64,000 nucleotides of DNA. Source: Odontesthes bonariensis. Taxonomy: Eukaryota > Chordata > Actinopteri > Atheriniformes > Atherinopsidae. The stretch covers positions 19,087,536 to 19,151,535 of the forward strand of contig NC_134524.1 of the NCBI RefSeq assembly GCF_027942865.1. The letters are read 5' to 3'. Shown here in pieces: positions 35,896-46,277 of this stretch. Position numbers and translations under genes: made by a program. Position 1 is the first letter of the stretch; each line of letters begins with the position of its first letter. The notes under the pieces are model-generated. The model was not told the origin of the DNA. It was given only the letters and a program-made list of their open reading frames with translations, and did no database searches.

Positions 35896-36006
35896 CTTCT
35901 TGTAGCAGTGCAGTCACTTCATTTTGTTTCTTTTCGTCTGTGACAGCTACATCACAGTAGATGTACTGCAAACTGCTTAGTGAGGAGAAACTTCTCTGGT
36001 CTTCTT
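35896..36006 (-). pseudogene. Orphan exon candidate, cytoplasmic-tail-like
   Basis: A 111-base block flanked by ATACCACAG and GTCAGT, open in phase 1 to phase 1 (37 codons, multiple of three), the same phase as all junctions in the Ig genes here. It encodes an acidic, Ser-rich segment with LQYIYCDVAV near the middle, reminiscent of tyrosine-based tails of immune receptors but not a strict ITIM (the residue two before the tyrosine is Tyr). The same exon, still open, lies at 54359-54469. No partner exons were found nearby, so it may be a remnant or part of a gene I could not assemble. Confidence 0.4.
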
Positions 36007-37871
36007 CTGTGGTATTCTGAGTGATGAGTATAAAGAGCAGTCGAGTTTGCAAACAAGAGGAAACACAGGAAATTTTGACTAAAGGGATTTTTGATTTCTA
36101 AAAAGGTAATCTGATGATGTCACCTTCGTCTGCCTGATAAGGAGGCTGGCAAACTTTCCTGCAGGGTAAAGAATTATGCATGTGTAGCTTAAATGTGCTG
36201 AATGTGCTCACATAATGGGGAAAGTCAGACTTAAAAACAGAAGGATTCACTTCATCTTTCATCTGACAAAAAAAGGCCACAGGGTGGACGATTATGAGAG
36301 GGACGAGTGTGCAGTGTGGTTTGACTAGCAAAAATATTTCAGTCAGTGTTCATTTGTTGTATGCGTGTGCGTGTTTCTATTTGTTGTATGTCAGCTGTTT
36401 CCAGTTGGTCTGTGTCATACCTTGAGTGGTTGTACTGGGTTGTACTGTTTGGTTTGTCACACAGTTTTGTTCTGTATTGCTTCATTAGCCTTACATTTAA
36501 CATGCTTATTTTTGTTTTATCTACAAATCAGCCGAATGTGCCACCTTCGCATAAAGAATGTTCTGATATCTGTTTATGGTTTGTTTGGTTAATGAGCTTC
36601 TAGCACCACCATCTGGCCAAATTGTGCAATTTCATCAGGTGAACACTGCAAGCAAAAGTGTTGCAGAAAATATTCGCTTGTTTTTGGTGAAAGAAAATGA
36701 GTAGCTTTGTCCAATTTCTTCTTCTTCTTTTGTTGCTATTGCAGTTTTCTACTTTTGGTCATGTGATTGTGTCGGTTCACCACCTACACTTTCTGTTCAC
36801 TCCTGTCAGTCACACGTACAGATCCAGACCAGGACTGAGATTCCATCAGTCATGCATCCATCCATTCTCCAAACTCACTTGATCCAATTCAGGGTCATGG
36901 GGAAGAAGCTCCGGTTAATACTTCAGAAGATGTGATTAAAGTGGAAAACTTTACAACTTCCAGTGTCTTCCCGCCTCTTCTCATCTCAGGTAACTTAATT
37001 TTGTTGATGGAGCTTCTTTTCCTATACTTTCTGAATTAAATGTGACTCCAAATCCATCCTGATAAAATGTAAATCTTTGTGAGCAGAAGGGTGGAGTTGT
37101 TGTTCTCTAAAAGGCTTAACATAATATCTTAATCTTCAGCATGTGTAACAAGCACAACTAACAGAAAAAAAAGCTGAATAAACAGTACATTGTCTGCAGT
37201 TTTCTGATCGGGGGCTTCTCCGTCTGCCAAAAAACTGAAAATGTTCTCTCAGTTGAGCACTTCACTGTCACACCTTTCCTTGTTATTGCCTGGAAGATTG
37301 GTCATCAGCATCATATTTACAGGTAATATGAGTGATGCTTTTCTAATTCCAATCCATTTACAGTACAGGCTGTAATGCAAAATAGAGGAAAAACACCAAA
37401 TTAGGTGAGCACGTTTGCATAGCACAGTAAGTTATAAGTTTTAATACAATTCCATCCAAACTTACTTTTATATGTCACCACTTAGTAATAAGCTTTTTCT
37501 AAACATAGATGGCTGTGAATCAGTGCAGAGCTACAGCAAGTCTGTTTGTATCAATAGAAAGAAAAAAGCATCACTTCTTGAGTACTACTAGTTTAATCTC
37601 AGGGTCTTTAGTAACCGGAATACTTCTCTACATCCTAAAGGATTCAAAAACATGGTATGAAAAATATAGATATTAGTTTATTACCAAAAAAAACAATGAA
37701 TAACACATCAATGTAATGAAGAGGACACATAAGCTACATTAATGTGTGATAGAACAGCTTATCAGAATTATAACAAAGTAAATAGTGCATACTGTACATG
37801 TGATTCGAGATGCTCCTAAATAAACATGACCTCATGTGTTCATGGCTCTTCACCTCTGTCTCCTCTTACAG

Positions 37872-37917
37872 GGAGAATATGATCTGCAGGATGCTGCTGA
37901 TACTTGATGATGTCTAA
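37872..37917 (+). pseudogene. Relic of a type 2 leader exon in plus orientation
   Basis: CTCTTACAG followed by GGAGAATATGATCTGCAGGATGCTGCTGATACTTGATG closely resembles the leader exon of the type 2 genes (acceptor CTCACAG, then GGAGAAGATGATCTTCAGGATCCTGCTGCTCCTC), but on the opposite strand. The frame stops after 12 codons, so the leader is broken. The same relic lies at 56333-56378. The sequence just after it matches the sequence after the inverted pseudogene near 49245. Confidence 0.6.
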
Positions 37918-38019
37918 AGCTTTTCACTTTACTGACGTCATGCTGCCAAGCATGTCTAAAACCTGTCTACATGCTTGTAGGTTGATTCAGAGCACCATCT
38001 GACCCAGTTTACAGAGAAG

Positions 38020-39407
38020 TGTCGTGGAAAAATTGTCTGAACTCCCTATTAAGGTTTTGCTTACCTTCCTATTACATCTGATGAGAAGTGAAATAGAGAC
38101 TTTCAATGTTTCTGCCGGCCGGCCACGTGTTTATTTTCTTCTGCAAAAGGGTCAGTCAGCACCAGTCAGCGTTCATGGTGAAGAAAGACTCAGCACAAAG
38201 GAAATCAGTTGCATTTATACAGGGTTTGATTCTTTCAGGTGAGTATTCTTCAACTGTCTCCTTGCCACACCCCCCTCGGGGGCGGTCTCGCACTTTGGGG
38301 AGATGCAGAACAGTGTTAATTTCGTCAGCTTTTTTTTAATTTAGTCTTAGTCTTAGTCACAATGTCGAAAATCAATTTTAGTCTTGGTCATATTTAGTCA
38401 TTGCCTTCCCAATTTAGTCTTAGTCTTAGTCACAATGTCGAAAATCAATTTTAGTCTTAGTCAAATTTTAGTCATTTTACCCAAATGAATAAAGAATAAG
38501 CTCTTTCTCTCTAATAAAGGAGTACTGAAATTACTACATCTCCATTTGCCTCTAATTCCCACTATCACAGTCCTAAACACACTTCACCTGACTTATTATT
38601 ATTAAACACATAAACAATATCACATGGTAACATTACCTAACACTCACTGTAAACATCACATGTAATGAGTCGGAGCGCTAACAACAGACATAACACGTGA
38701 CGTGACGAAGCCTACACTCAATCAGAGGCAGGTGAGCTAATTGCTACAACTAGCATGCACATGGCGAGTTACACATCAAAGCAACAGAAGCTATGACTGC
38801 AGCAACCTGAATACATTACATAAACAATATACAGCCATACTCACGTTTCATTTACACACACACCACTTGCCGGGACATTAATCAACAGCTCGATCTTCCC
38901 TCGACTCATCAGAGCACACACCTGTTCTAACCGAGCACCAACAGTTACGCTACATGACCAGCAGGGGGCCGCTCCGTTCTGAACTGACCAACACAACTTT
39001 GGAGCCTTTTCTACATCAAGAAACACTTATTAACAATTACAAATTACAAATGAATTATAAACAATTAAATTTGTTAATGTCCATTCGTCCATGGCTTGTA
39101 AATTTTGTCTTGTCTTAGTCTCGTTAACGAAAATCATTTTTTATTCTCGTCATATTTTTATTTTCTGGAAGCAATTTTGTGCGTCATCGTCTCGTCATCG
39201 TCACGGGAAAAAGGGGCGTTAACGAAATATTTTCGTCATCGTCCTGGTTGACGAAATTAACACTGATGCAGAATCTGGAGACAATGGTCATTTAAATGAT
39301 TATTGTCTATGTGTTAATCAAGAGACGAATGGTCTGCAGATATTGGATTTACAACAAGGTGTCATCTAAGAGACAAAAGGTTAGCAGACATCGAATTTAC
39401 CATAGCA
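38020..39407. mobile_element. Solo LTR of a retrovirus-like retrotransposon, split by a hAT element
   Basis: The insert begins TGTCGTGG and ends ATAGCA, with a 4-base direct repeat GAAG on both sides (38016-38019 and 39408-39411). Two paralogous sites, near 49482 and 56600, read ACAGAGAAGCCTGCAGAG without the insert and with one GAAG, proving the insertion and its borders. Without the nested hAT element and its target duplication the LTR is about 425 bases. No internal coding region is present, as expected after LTR-LTR recombination. The superfamily (Gypsy-like or ERV-like) and orientation cannot be told from the LTR alone. Confidence 0.8.
38311..39265. mobile_element. Non-autonomous hAT transposon, 955 bases
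   Basis: Terminal inverted repeats CAGTGTTAATTTCGTCA (left) and TGACGAAATTAACACTG at the right end (one mismatch region at the inner edge). They are flanked by a perfect 8-base target duplication ATGCAGAA (38303-38310 and 39266-39273), the length typical of hAT. Subterminal TTAGTCTTAGTC and CGTCATCGTC repeats are abundant. A 72-base internal repeat starts near 38339 and 38411. No transposase frame is present. The element sits inside the solo LTR, so it is the younger insertion. Confidence 0.93.
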
Positions 39408-40003
39408 GAAGCCTGCAGAGAGGAGAAAAGCAAGGACAGAGGGAAGAGAAAAGGTGTTGTAGGTTTGGCTGGTGGTGGTTCCCATGAGCAGATGGTCTGC
39501 TCAGTTGTAAACTTAATAAACATAGCTACAACTAATTTTACACAATTCAATTAAATTGATCTGATTGAGTTACAGCATCTGAAGAGTTACAGCAAGATAA
39601 AGAGAATGTTAATGTCTTCAGTGTAAACAGCTGTACTGATGTGCACACGTGTTAGAAACATGTTCCTGAGATCAAGTTAAACACCAGATGGAAATGATTC
39701 TGTTTCAGCTCTAGATCTACATCTGACTCCAGCTGTTCATCGGGAAATCTGCCTCTTCTGCACGTCTTCACTTCTCTGCTTTTCATTTTCACACACATTA
39801 AATTCACATTACATAACAGAATCAAGAATCAGAATTCTTTATTGTCATTATACAAGGTAAAATAATTTTCTTCAGACTCACGGCTTAAAGGCACACTTTA
39901 AAGTAAAAAACTGTACGCATAAAATAGAATAAAAAGGAATAAAGTGCACTTAGTGCGAAACAGACACAGAATCGCTAAATAAAATACTTTTATCTTTTGA
40001 TCT

Positions 40004-40846
40004 TTATATTTCTTTTACATAAGCAGAATAATTTTCTTCTTTTTTTTTTACACAAGTGGACCTTTGAACCTGAAGACAAATGCTGAAGGAAAAGTCTTTG
40101 TGTCCGTTAATTTGCAGCTCAGATTTTTTAACTGATGGCTGAAGGGTTGTTTCTTTAACACGTTGAGAAGTTGATTTTCTCTTATTTTTATTCTCTCTAA
40201 CAAAAGATATAGCAATGATAATCAGAAGGAGTCCTAATGCTCCAAGTCCCACTCCAACATACAGGAAGGGATTCTCCTCTCTCTGGTTGAGGTGTTTTAG
40301 TTGGTCTCTGAGGTTGGAGCTCATGTGCAGCTTCTATGATGAACATAATATTTTATCATGTAGCCAAACTACATTATCTTGTTTAACAGTTCAATACGAG
40401 AACATTACAAGCAATCTACATTACAAAGTAAAAAAAAATTTTTTTAAAAGTGGGGAAATTTGGCTTCTACTGAGTCAACTTACCAGTGATGTTGAGCTGA
40501 CAGCTGGCAGAGCCCCATCCATACTCTGTGTTCACCTGACATTTGTACAGACCGGAGTCCTCAGTTCTAAGTCCGGACACATGAAGTCTGATTCGTCCTC
40601 CTCTGAGGGCATCTTTGTCATTCTGGACTCGACCTACAAACTGTTTATCATGATACAATGAGACCTCAACACCCTTAAATACATGAAACAAGACTGAAAG
40701 TCTGTTATGAGTTGTAAGTTCAAAGTAGATGAAAAGAGAGTTGGAGGAGCTGTCAGGTTCATTTGTGAACGTCCACTCCAGTGTGATGTTGTGGTTCTCC
40801 TCGGCCTGATAGGAGCTCTGTGTCACATTCACCACAAACACTGATG
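40004..40846 (-). pseudogene. Type 2 Ig V-like receptor, broken copy A
   Basis: The Ig exon (40484-40846) is open and nearly the same as in copies B and C. The next exon begins at 40333 after CATAG. Compared with copy C, two bases are missing in the GAGAGAGGGGAGAATCCC stretch (here GAGAGAGGAGAATCCC). The frame from the Ig exon therefore turns away before the membrane segment and stops 23 codons later. The membrane and tail frame is otherwise preserved (YVGVGLGALGLLLIIIAISF). No leader exon was found upstream: hAT-like DNA at about 40883-41970 and the border of unit X2 occupy that place. The domain also lost one cysteine (FIYF for FIYC). Without a leader or a membrane anchor it is probably dead. 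Confidence 0.75.
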
Positions 40847-40882
40847 CTGAGGAGACAGAGAGATATTACTGTGATTTCTACA

Positions 40883-41109
40883 GTGGTGAAAAGTAACTGA
40901 GTACATTTGATTAAGCCATTTTCCAGTGTTGTATAGTAACAAAGTAAAAATACTTCACTACTGTACTTAAGTATATTTTGGAATACTTTGTACTTTCCTC
41001 GAGTTTAAAATTTTTTGACAACTTTTACTTTTACTTCACTATATTTCCGAACTTAATTGCATACTTTTACTCCAATACATTTTCATTGTTCGGTTTAGTT
41101 ACTCGTTAC

Positions 41110-41141
<32 letters not shown>

Positions 41142-41970
41142 AAAAAAACGCAACAGTGTTTTGACCCCATGCATGTTATGCCTGCCCAAAGACATGGAAA
41201 TTCTGTCTTACAGAAACTCCCCTTTTTTAGGTTTTAAGGTAGTTTTAAAAAAAAGGTCTTCCTCTTCAGATGCCAGATAAGCTGCAGTTCCCTCCCAATT
41301 CTTTTTTTCTTTTGTACAATGACCGGTTGTGTGTGCACCTCCTATAGCTCGTGAAGTACAGCAATCGTAACAGCTTTTTTTCTTGGTGATGTTGGCCGCA
41401 TTTTCTGTACTGAGTTATTTTATTTATTTTTTAGAAAGGTTTACAAAAGGGGTTTCAAACTGGACTCCCTCTTCAGATGCCAGATAAGCTTCAGTTTTCA
41501 TATTTTTTTCTTTAAATTTGGTTTATAATGATGGCAATAACAGTAGCATCCTCTTTTGTTTCATTTTTTTTCTTAATGGTGTAATGTACGCCTCATTTTC
41601 AGCACTGACCTTACTTGAAGAAGAAAAACTTAAAGGTTCACAAACTTTGTATTTTCTGTCTAAACCTGCTCTAAATTTTGCCTGCACTTGGTTGTGTGTA
41701 GATTTTAAGTGTATTTGACCTTCAAAGTTTACCAAAATATAAAAAATGTCATTCAAACTGCATTTGCCTTGTTTACTTTTACTTTTCATTACATTACTTA
41801 AGTACATCTATTTTTACAGTAATTCTCATACTTAAGTACAAGACGTTTCGGATACTTTAAGACTTTAACTCAAGTAACATTTCAGTCAGTGACTTGGACT
41901 TTTACCAAAGTCATATTTTGGAGGGGTACCTATACTTTTACTTGAGTGTGAGATTTCAGTACTGGTGCGG
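40883..41970. mobile_element. hAT-like non-autonomous element(s), composite
   Basis: The left edge has CAGTGGTGAAAAGTAACTGAGTACATTT, then a second start CAGTGTTGTATAGTAACAAAGTAAAAATACTTCACTACTGTACTTAAG at about 40923. The right part has TACTTTTACTTGAGTGTGAGATTTCAGTACTGG. These ACTTAAGTAC/TACTTTTACTTGAG blocks are hallmarks of common fish hAT MITEs. The first short piece is also present in copies C (50996) and B (58253), so it is old. The long second element is only in A. No intact target duplication was found, so the right end is probably truncated. Confidence 0.6.
41115..41142. repeat. GA microsatellite
   Basis: A run of about 14 AG dinucleotides inside the hAT-like element. Confidence 0.9.
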
Positions 41971-42731
41971 AACAAGTGAACACCTGAATATCTGAACTGC
42001 AGTCTAAAAGCTTCACAAGAGGAAGTTCCTGTGGTATAATAACTCATCTGGAGCTGTTGTCACATTACTCAAACCAGTTTGGTCAGATTGGGCTGTGTTG
42101 GCATTAGATTAACAGAAAAAGGGGGAGGGAGGAACCGAGAAGCAAAAACAGCGATACTTGAATGCATTTTCTGATGGCTCACAGGATAACATGGTTGGTA
42201 CATTCTTTTAAGCTGATCGGTATCAGTTTTACTGACGTCTCTGTTTCCAGTTGATGAGAGTGTTGTTTCCAAAAGTTTGATTTTGCTGACCGACAGTAAT
42301 CTGAGTCGCTCTGTTGTTCACAGAATCCATCACGTGGGCTGTTTCTACATTTTATCCTCAACCACAATAACCTGAGGCACATATTCACAAGGAAAACAGC
42401 AGGAAAATCTGTATTGTTTTTGTAAAAAATGTCACAACATTTCCTAAAACTAACTCTAACAGAAACAGAAATGAATGACAGACAGTTGTTCTGTCAACAG
42501 TGTCTCTTGGAAATTCAAGTTTTTCATTTTTATTGGAACGATCAAAGCAAAGCTCGAAGAACATTGAAAATAATTATGACTATCCTCCAAAGAAACAATA
42601 GGTCAATTGTCCATCAAACCATTCCATCCAAAACTTTATTCTTTACTCACATTTCTAAAATCTATATTTTTACTTAGATTGTCTTTACTCCTGCAGGCCA
42701 GCATTAAATGGAAACTCTGCACCTCTTAAAG

Positions 42732-43892
42732 GCAAGGCAAGGCAAGGCATCTTTATTTATATAGCGCATTTCATACCACAGGCAACTCAATGTGCTTTAC
42801 ATAAAGACAAGGCATTTAAAAGAACAGCATAAAGCAGCAATTTAAAGAGAAAAATTAAAAAAATAGAATAAAAATTAAAAACACAGTTAAAAGCAATCAA
42901 AGAAGAGGGGAAAAAGAAAAATATAAACTCAACCATACGCACACTGAAAGAGAAATGTTTTTAACCTGGATTTAAAAGTGCTTACAGTTGGGGCTGATTT
43001 CAGTTCTGCTGGTAGTTTGTTCCAGTTGTGTGCAGCATAACAACTAAAAGCTGCTTCACCGTGTCTAGTTTGAACTCTGGGCTCCACTATCTGACCTGAG
43101 TCAGCAGATCTCAGAGCTCTGCTGGGTTTATACTCTGCTAGCATGTCATTCATGTATTCTGGACCTAAACCATTCCGTGATTTGTAGACGAGTAGCAGAA
43201 CTTTAAAATCTATTCTGTATCTGACTGGGAGCCAATGTAAAGACTTGAGAACTGGGGTGATGTGATGTGATCTCTTTGTTCTGGTTAAAACTCGGGCTGC
43301 AGCGTTCTGAATGAGCTGCAGCTGTTTGAGACTCTTTTGGGGGAGTCCAGTCAGAAGACCGTTACTGTAGTCAAGTCTGTTGGAGATGAAAGCATGAATC
43401 AGCTTCTCCTGATCTGTTTGGGACATGAAACCCTTAATTCTGGATATGTTCTTAAGTTGATAAAAGGCTGATTTGGTGACTGATTTGATATGATTGTTGA
43501 AGGTCAGGTCTGAGTCTATCAGCACGCCGAGGTTCCGGACTTGGTCTTTAGTTTCGAGAGACAGTGACTCAAGATGTTTACTGACAGCAAACCTCTTCTC
43601 TTTGTTGCCAAACACAATGACCTCAGTTTTTTCTTGATTTAACTGAAGGAAATTTTGGTTCATCCACTTTTTGACTTGCTCTAAGCAGTCGCACAATGAC
43701 TCTATAGGACTGCAGTCATCTGGAGACAGTGCAAGATATATCTGTGTGTCATCTGCATAGCTGTGGTAGTTGACTTTAGAGTTCTTCAGAATTTGACCCA
43801 GAGGCAGCATGTATAGAGTGAACAGAAGGGGTCCAAGAACTGACCCCTGAGGAACTCCACATGTCATAGCCACTCGATCAGATTGATTACTA
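42732..43892 (-). mobile_element. 5'-truncated LINE with intact reverse-transcriptase C-terminal frame
   Basis: The insert is flanked by TTAAAG (42726-42731 and 43893-43898), and unit X1 shows the empty site (CCTCTTAAAGCAGG near 26847). The minus-strand frame from about 43890 to 42929 is open and enters in the polymerase region: CGVPQGSVLGPLLF, then the catalytic box YHSYADDTQIYL, then QNAAARVLTRTKRSHHITPVL, LHWLPVRYRIDFK and a WNKLPAEL..STFKSRLKT end. The 3' UTR ends at a GGCAAGGCAAGG tail. The first 17 residues of the longer open frame (to 43942) are host DNA. Jockey-superfamily type, L2/Rex1-like. No endonuclease or 5' part is present, so it cannot move by itself. Confidence 0.92.
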
Positions 43893-44844
43893 TTAAAGCA
43901 GGACAAATTCAAGTTACAATAGTCTCTGGAAGTTGATGGCACTGATTTTATGTCATAAAATCAAACACTTTGTAAAATAAAAATCCTGTTTTATAACAAA
44001 ACTGTGAAAGCTTCAATAAATCAAAAGCTGTTTGCAAAGTTATGAAAACACTTTCATGTTGGTGATGTTAGGCTTCATTTGTGAAGAAAATTTTCAGTTT
44101 CTGCGCTTAGATTCTGAACTTTATTATTACACGGCTCTGACAACAACATTTTGTAAGACATGAGCTGCCTGTTATTACGTTTTTAAATATATAAAACATT
44201 TTGTAAATATAAAATATTCTTTTGTAAATATATCTGTCAATAAAATGGAAGATTTTGACAAAAACGGACACCTGTTCCACATCTGTAAGACACAACTCCT
44301 TCATGCTTCCATAGTCATACAAAAACTTCAAAAATCAAAAATAAACATTTTACAAACAAAGTCAGAGAGTTCTTCACAAAGTTATGAAATAAAAGTGCTT
44401 TTCAGGTGGAAGAAATAAAATATTCTGTGACTTCAGTTCCTTGACTTGCATCAGTGTCATTGAAGCTCATATATCAGCATAAAACCACAGTATTAAACAT
44501 CCAGTATGTACCTGTCACTTTGGGATATTTACTAAATGTAAGTTTAAAGCTTCTGAAAGTTTAAAGTGTTTAAATCCATTTCATTCCTTTTTTTTTTTTT
44601 GAGAAAAGTCCAACTGAGATATGACATCTCTTCTTCCAGGGAGTTACGGTCAAAATGGCAGCGTAAAACAAAAAGTTTCACTAAAGAATTTGACAAATGT
44701 TTAACTCTTTGGCTCCCCTTACAGTTGTGGGATGTTACACCAATGCCATGAAAACAAACCTCTCTGTGAGCCCTGCACATGTACAGCCATAGACGTGAAT
44801 TGTCTTGGAGGCCACAAAGACGCCATCAAAATCCCACAAAAACA

Positions 44845-46277
44845 TCAAAAGACCGTGACATTGTTCGTTCTGCCAGGTGTCGTCTCATTTCTGAAACAGT
44901 TGATGTAACTTTCTTCAGCTGTATCACTCTGTGTGATGGGACTCATTGTGTTGATCATATGAAACAGGAGCTGGATGATGGTTCTTTGAGCCTCGTTTTG
45001 ATCTGTAGAATCGGAATGACACAAAAGTGAATACAAACGAAGAAATGACACAAGCATTTGAAAACAAATTAAAACAGTTCCATTAGAAACAATAAATGAA
45101 GCATACCTCTGTATCTTCTGCGGTGTCGATTTCTGGTAACAGCAAAATATCCAAGAAATCCAAGAAATCCAAGAAATCCAAGAACTGCTAAAACTGCTGC
45201 AGCCTTGAACCTTTCCTGCCACACTGTTGCACCTGTATGAAGACATAAAAGCTGTTTCTACAACATCTGTGTTTGCAGCATTTTTACACTCACATGTTAC
45301 TTGTAGAAAATTACAAAGTTCGGGTTAAATCTGCTTGAGGCTGTAAATCCATTGAAGTAAATCTTGTTTTTTCATGTTTTTCTACAAATTAAAAAACAAA
45401 AATGTAGATCTATGCACCTGTGAGATGTATTTTTAAATCAGCCAAGTATATCACAGTGATAACGCAGTCAGATACTCAAACCAGTGTCCAGTTACCGTGG
45501 TAACAGTTTACCCACCTCCAGTGTCTGCCGGTTCAGGCTTTGGTGTGTTCAGGGACTCTGGACTTTTTCCATGAGAGGTCACATTCAAGACAAAGTTTAC
45601 TGTAGAAGAAATCTGCATCAGTTAAAACAACCCAGCAGCATACATCACTGCTTCTAATTCCCCAAAATGTTTTCCTCAGTTCTGCTCACTTACCCGAGGT
45701 CTCGAGCTTCCATCTTTTTAAGATCTGATCATAATTATCAACTACCTCACACCAGTAACTTCCAGAGTCTTCAGCCCTGAGTTTGGACAGATGAAGTCTG
45801 ACTCGTCCTTCTCTCAGAGCGACTCTGTCACACTCAACTCTTCCTATAAACTGCTGATGTCGAGACTTTAGAATCTCAACACCATCGATCATTTCATACA
45901 AAACCCTCGGAGGGTTTGAAAGGAAAAAACAAACTATGTTGGTGAGAGACCTGTCAGTTTGGCTCTGACTGTCCCATGTGATGGTTAAGTTTTCATCCTT
46001 CTCTGCCTGATAGACAGTCGGAGTGGCAGCAAAGTTCCCTGCAGAGGACACAGAGTCAGGATGGAGAGTTAACTGGCATTAACAGACCACTCTTTGTTAG
46101 TTTACAGCTTTCAATATTTGTTACTCTGATCTTCATGCTTTGTAAGAAGCACATATGCAAAGATCTGAAAGAATCAAGCATCACTTCAGTATTCACTGTC
46201 AGTACTTTCAGTATCTAATGTGGAAACTCACCACAGGCAGAGGAGGCCAGGCTGAGCAGCATAACAATCCAGATCAT
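44845..46277 (-). CDS. Type 1 immunoglobulin V-like receptor, copy X2 (five exons)
   Basis: Coding exons on the minus strand: 46232-46277 leader, 45694-46038 Ig, 45516-45599 stalk, 45107-45232 transmembrane, 44845-45002 tail, all in phase 1, total 252 codons. The leader is MIWIVMLLSLASSAC. The Ig domain keeps the same pattern as copy X1: no B-strand cysteine, cysteines in IVCF, VECD and SYWC. Differences cluster in the Ig domain (for example the residues after NYDQ and the FFLSNPPRVLYEM segment). The transmembrane exon with its LGF repeats is unchanged. The tail ends early: after PGRTN it reads NVTVF and stops, 14 residues shorter than X1, because the DNA beyond has been replaced. The SYINC tyrosine motif is kept. 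It appears functional, with expression unknown. Confidence 0.8.

Larger units (their letters stand above)
34781..40003. repeat. Segmental duplication spacer A
   Basis: Matches 53246-57290 over almost its whole length with few differences. The main difference is a solo LTR with an internal hAT element at 38020-39407. It contains a candidate orphan tail exon (35896-36006, minus) and a relic leader exon (37872-37917, plus). Otherwise it holds no gene I can support. Confidence 0.85.

Noticed and set aside
36098..36331. 77-codon minus-strand frame repeated almost unchanged at 54561-54794
   Set aside because: Near identity reflects recent segmental duplication of all surrounding non-coding DNA, not protein conservation. 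No start context or domain was seen.
40004..40324. Independent small membrane protein starting MSSNLRDQ
   Set aside because: The start lies inside the second coding exon of copy A in a shifted frame. The open frame results from the two-base deletion in a type 2 gene and has no own leader.
42929..43942. A 337-codon host gene
   Set aside because: The frame is the end of a LINE reverse transcriptase (YADD box), flanked by a target duplication and missing from the duplicated unit X1. Its first 17 codons are host DNA.
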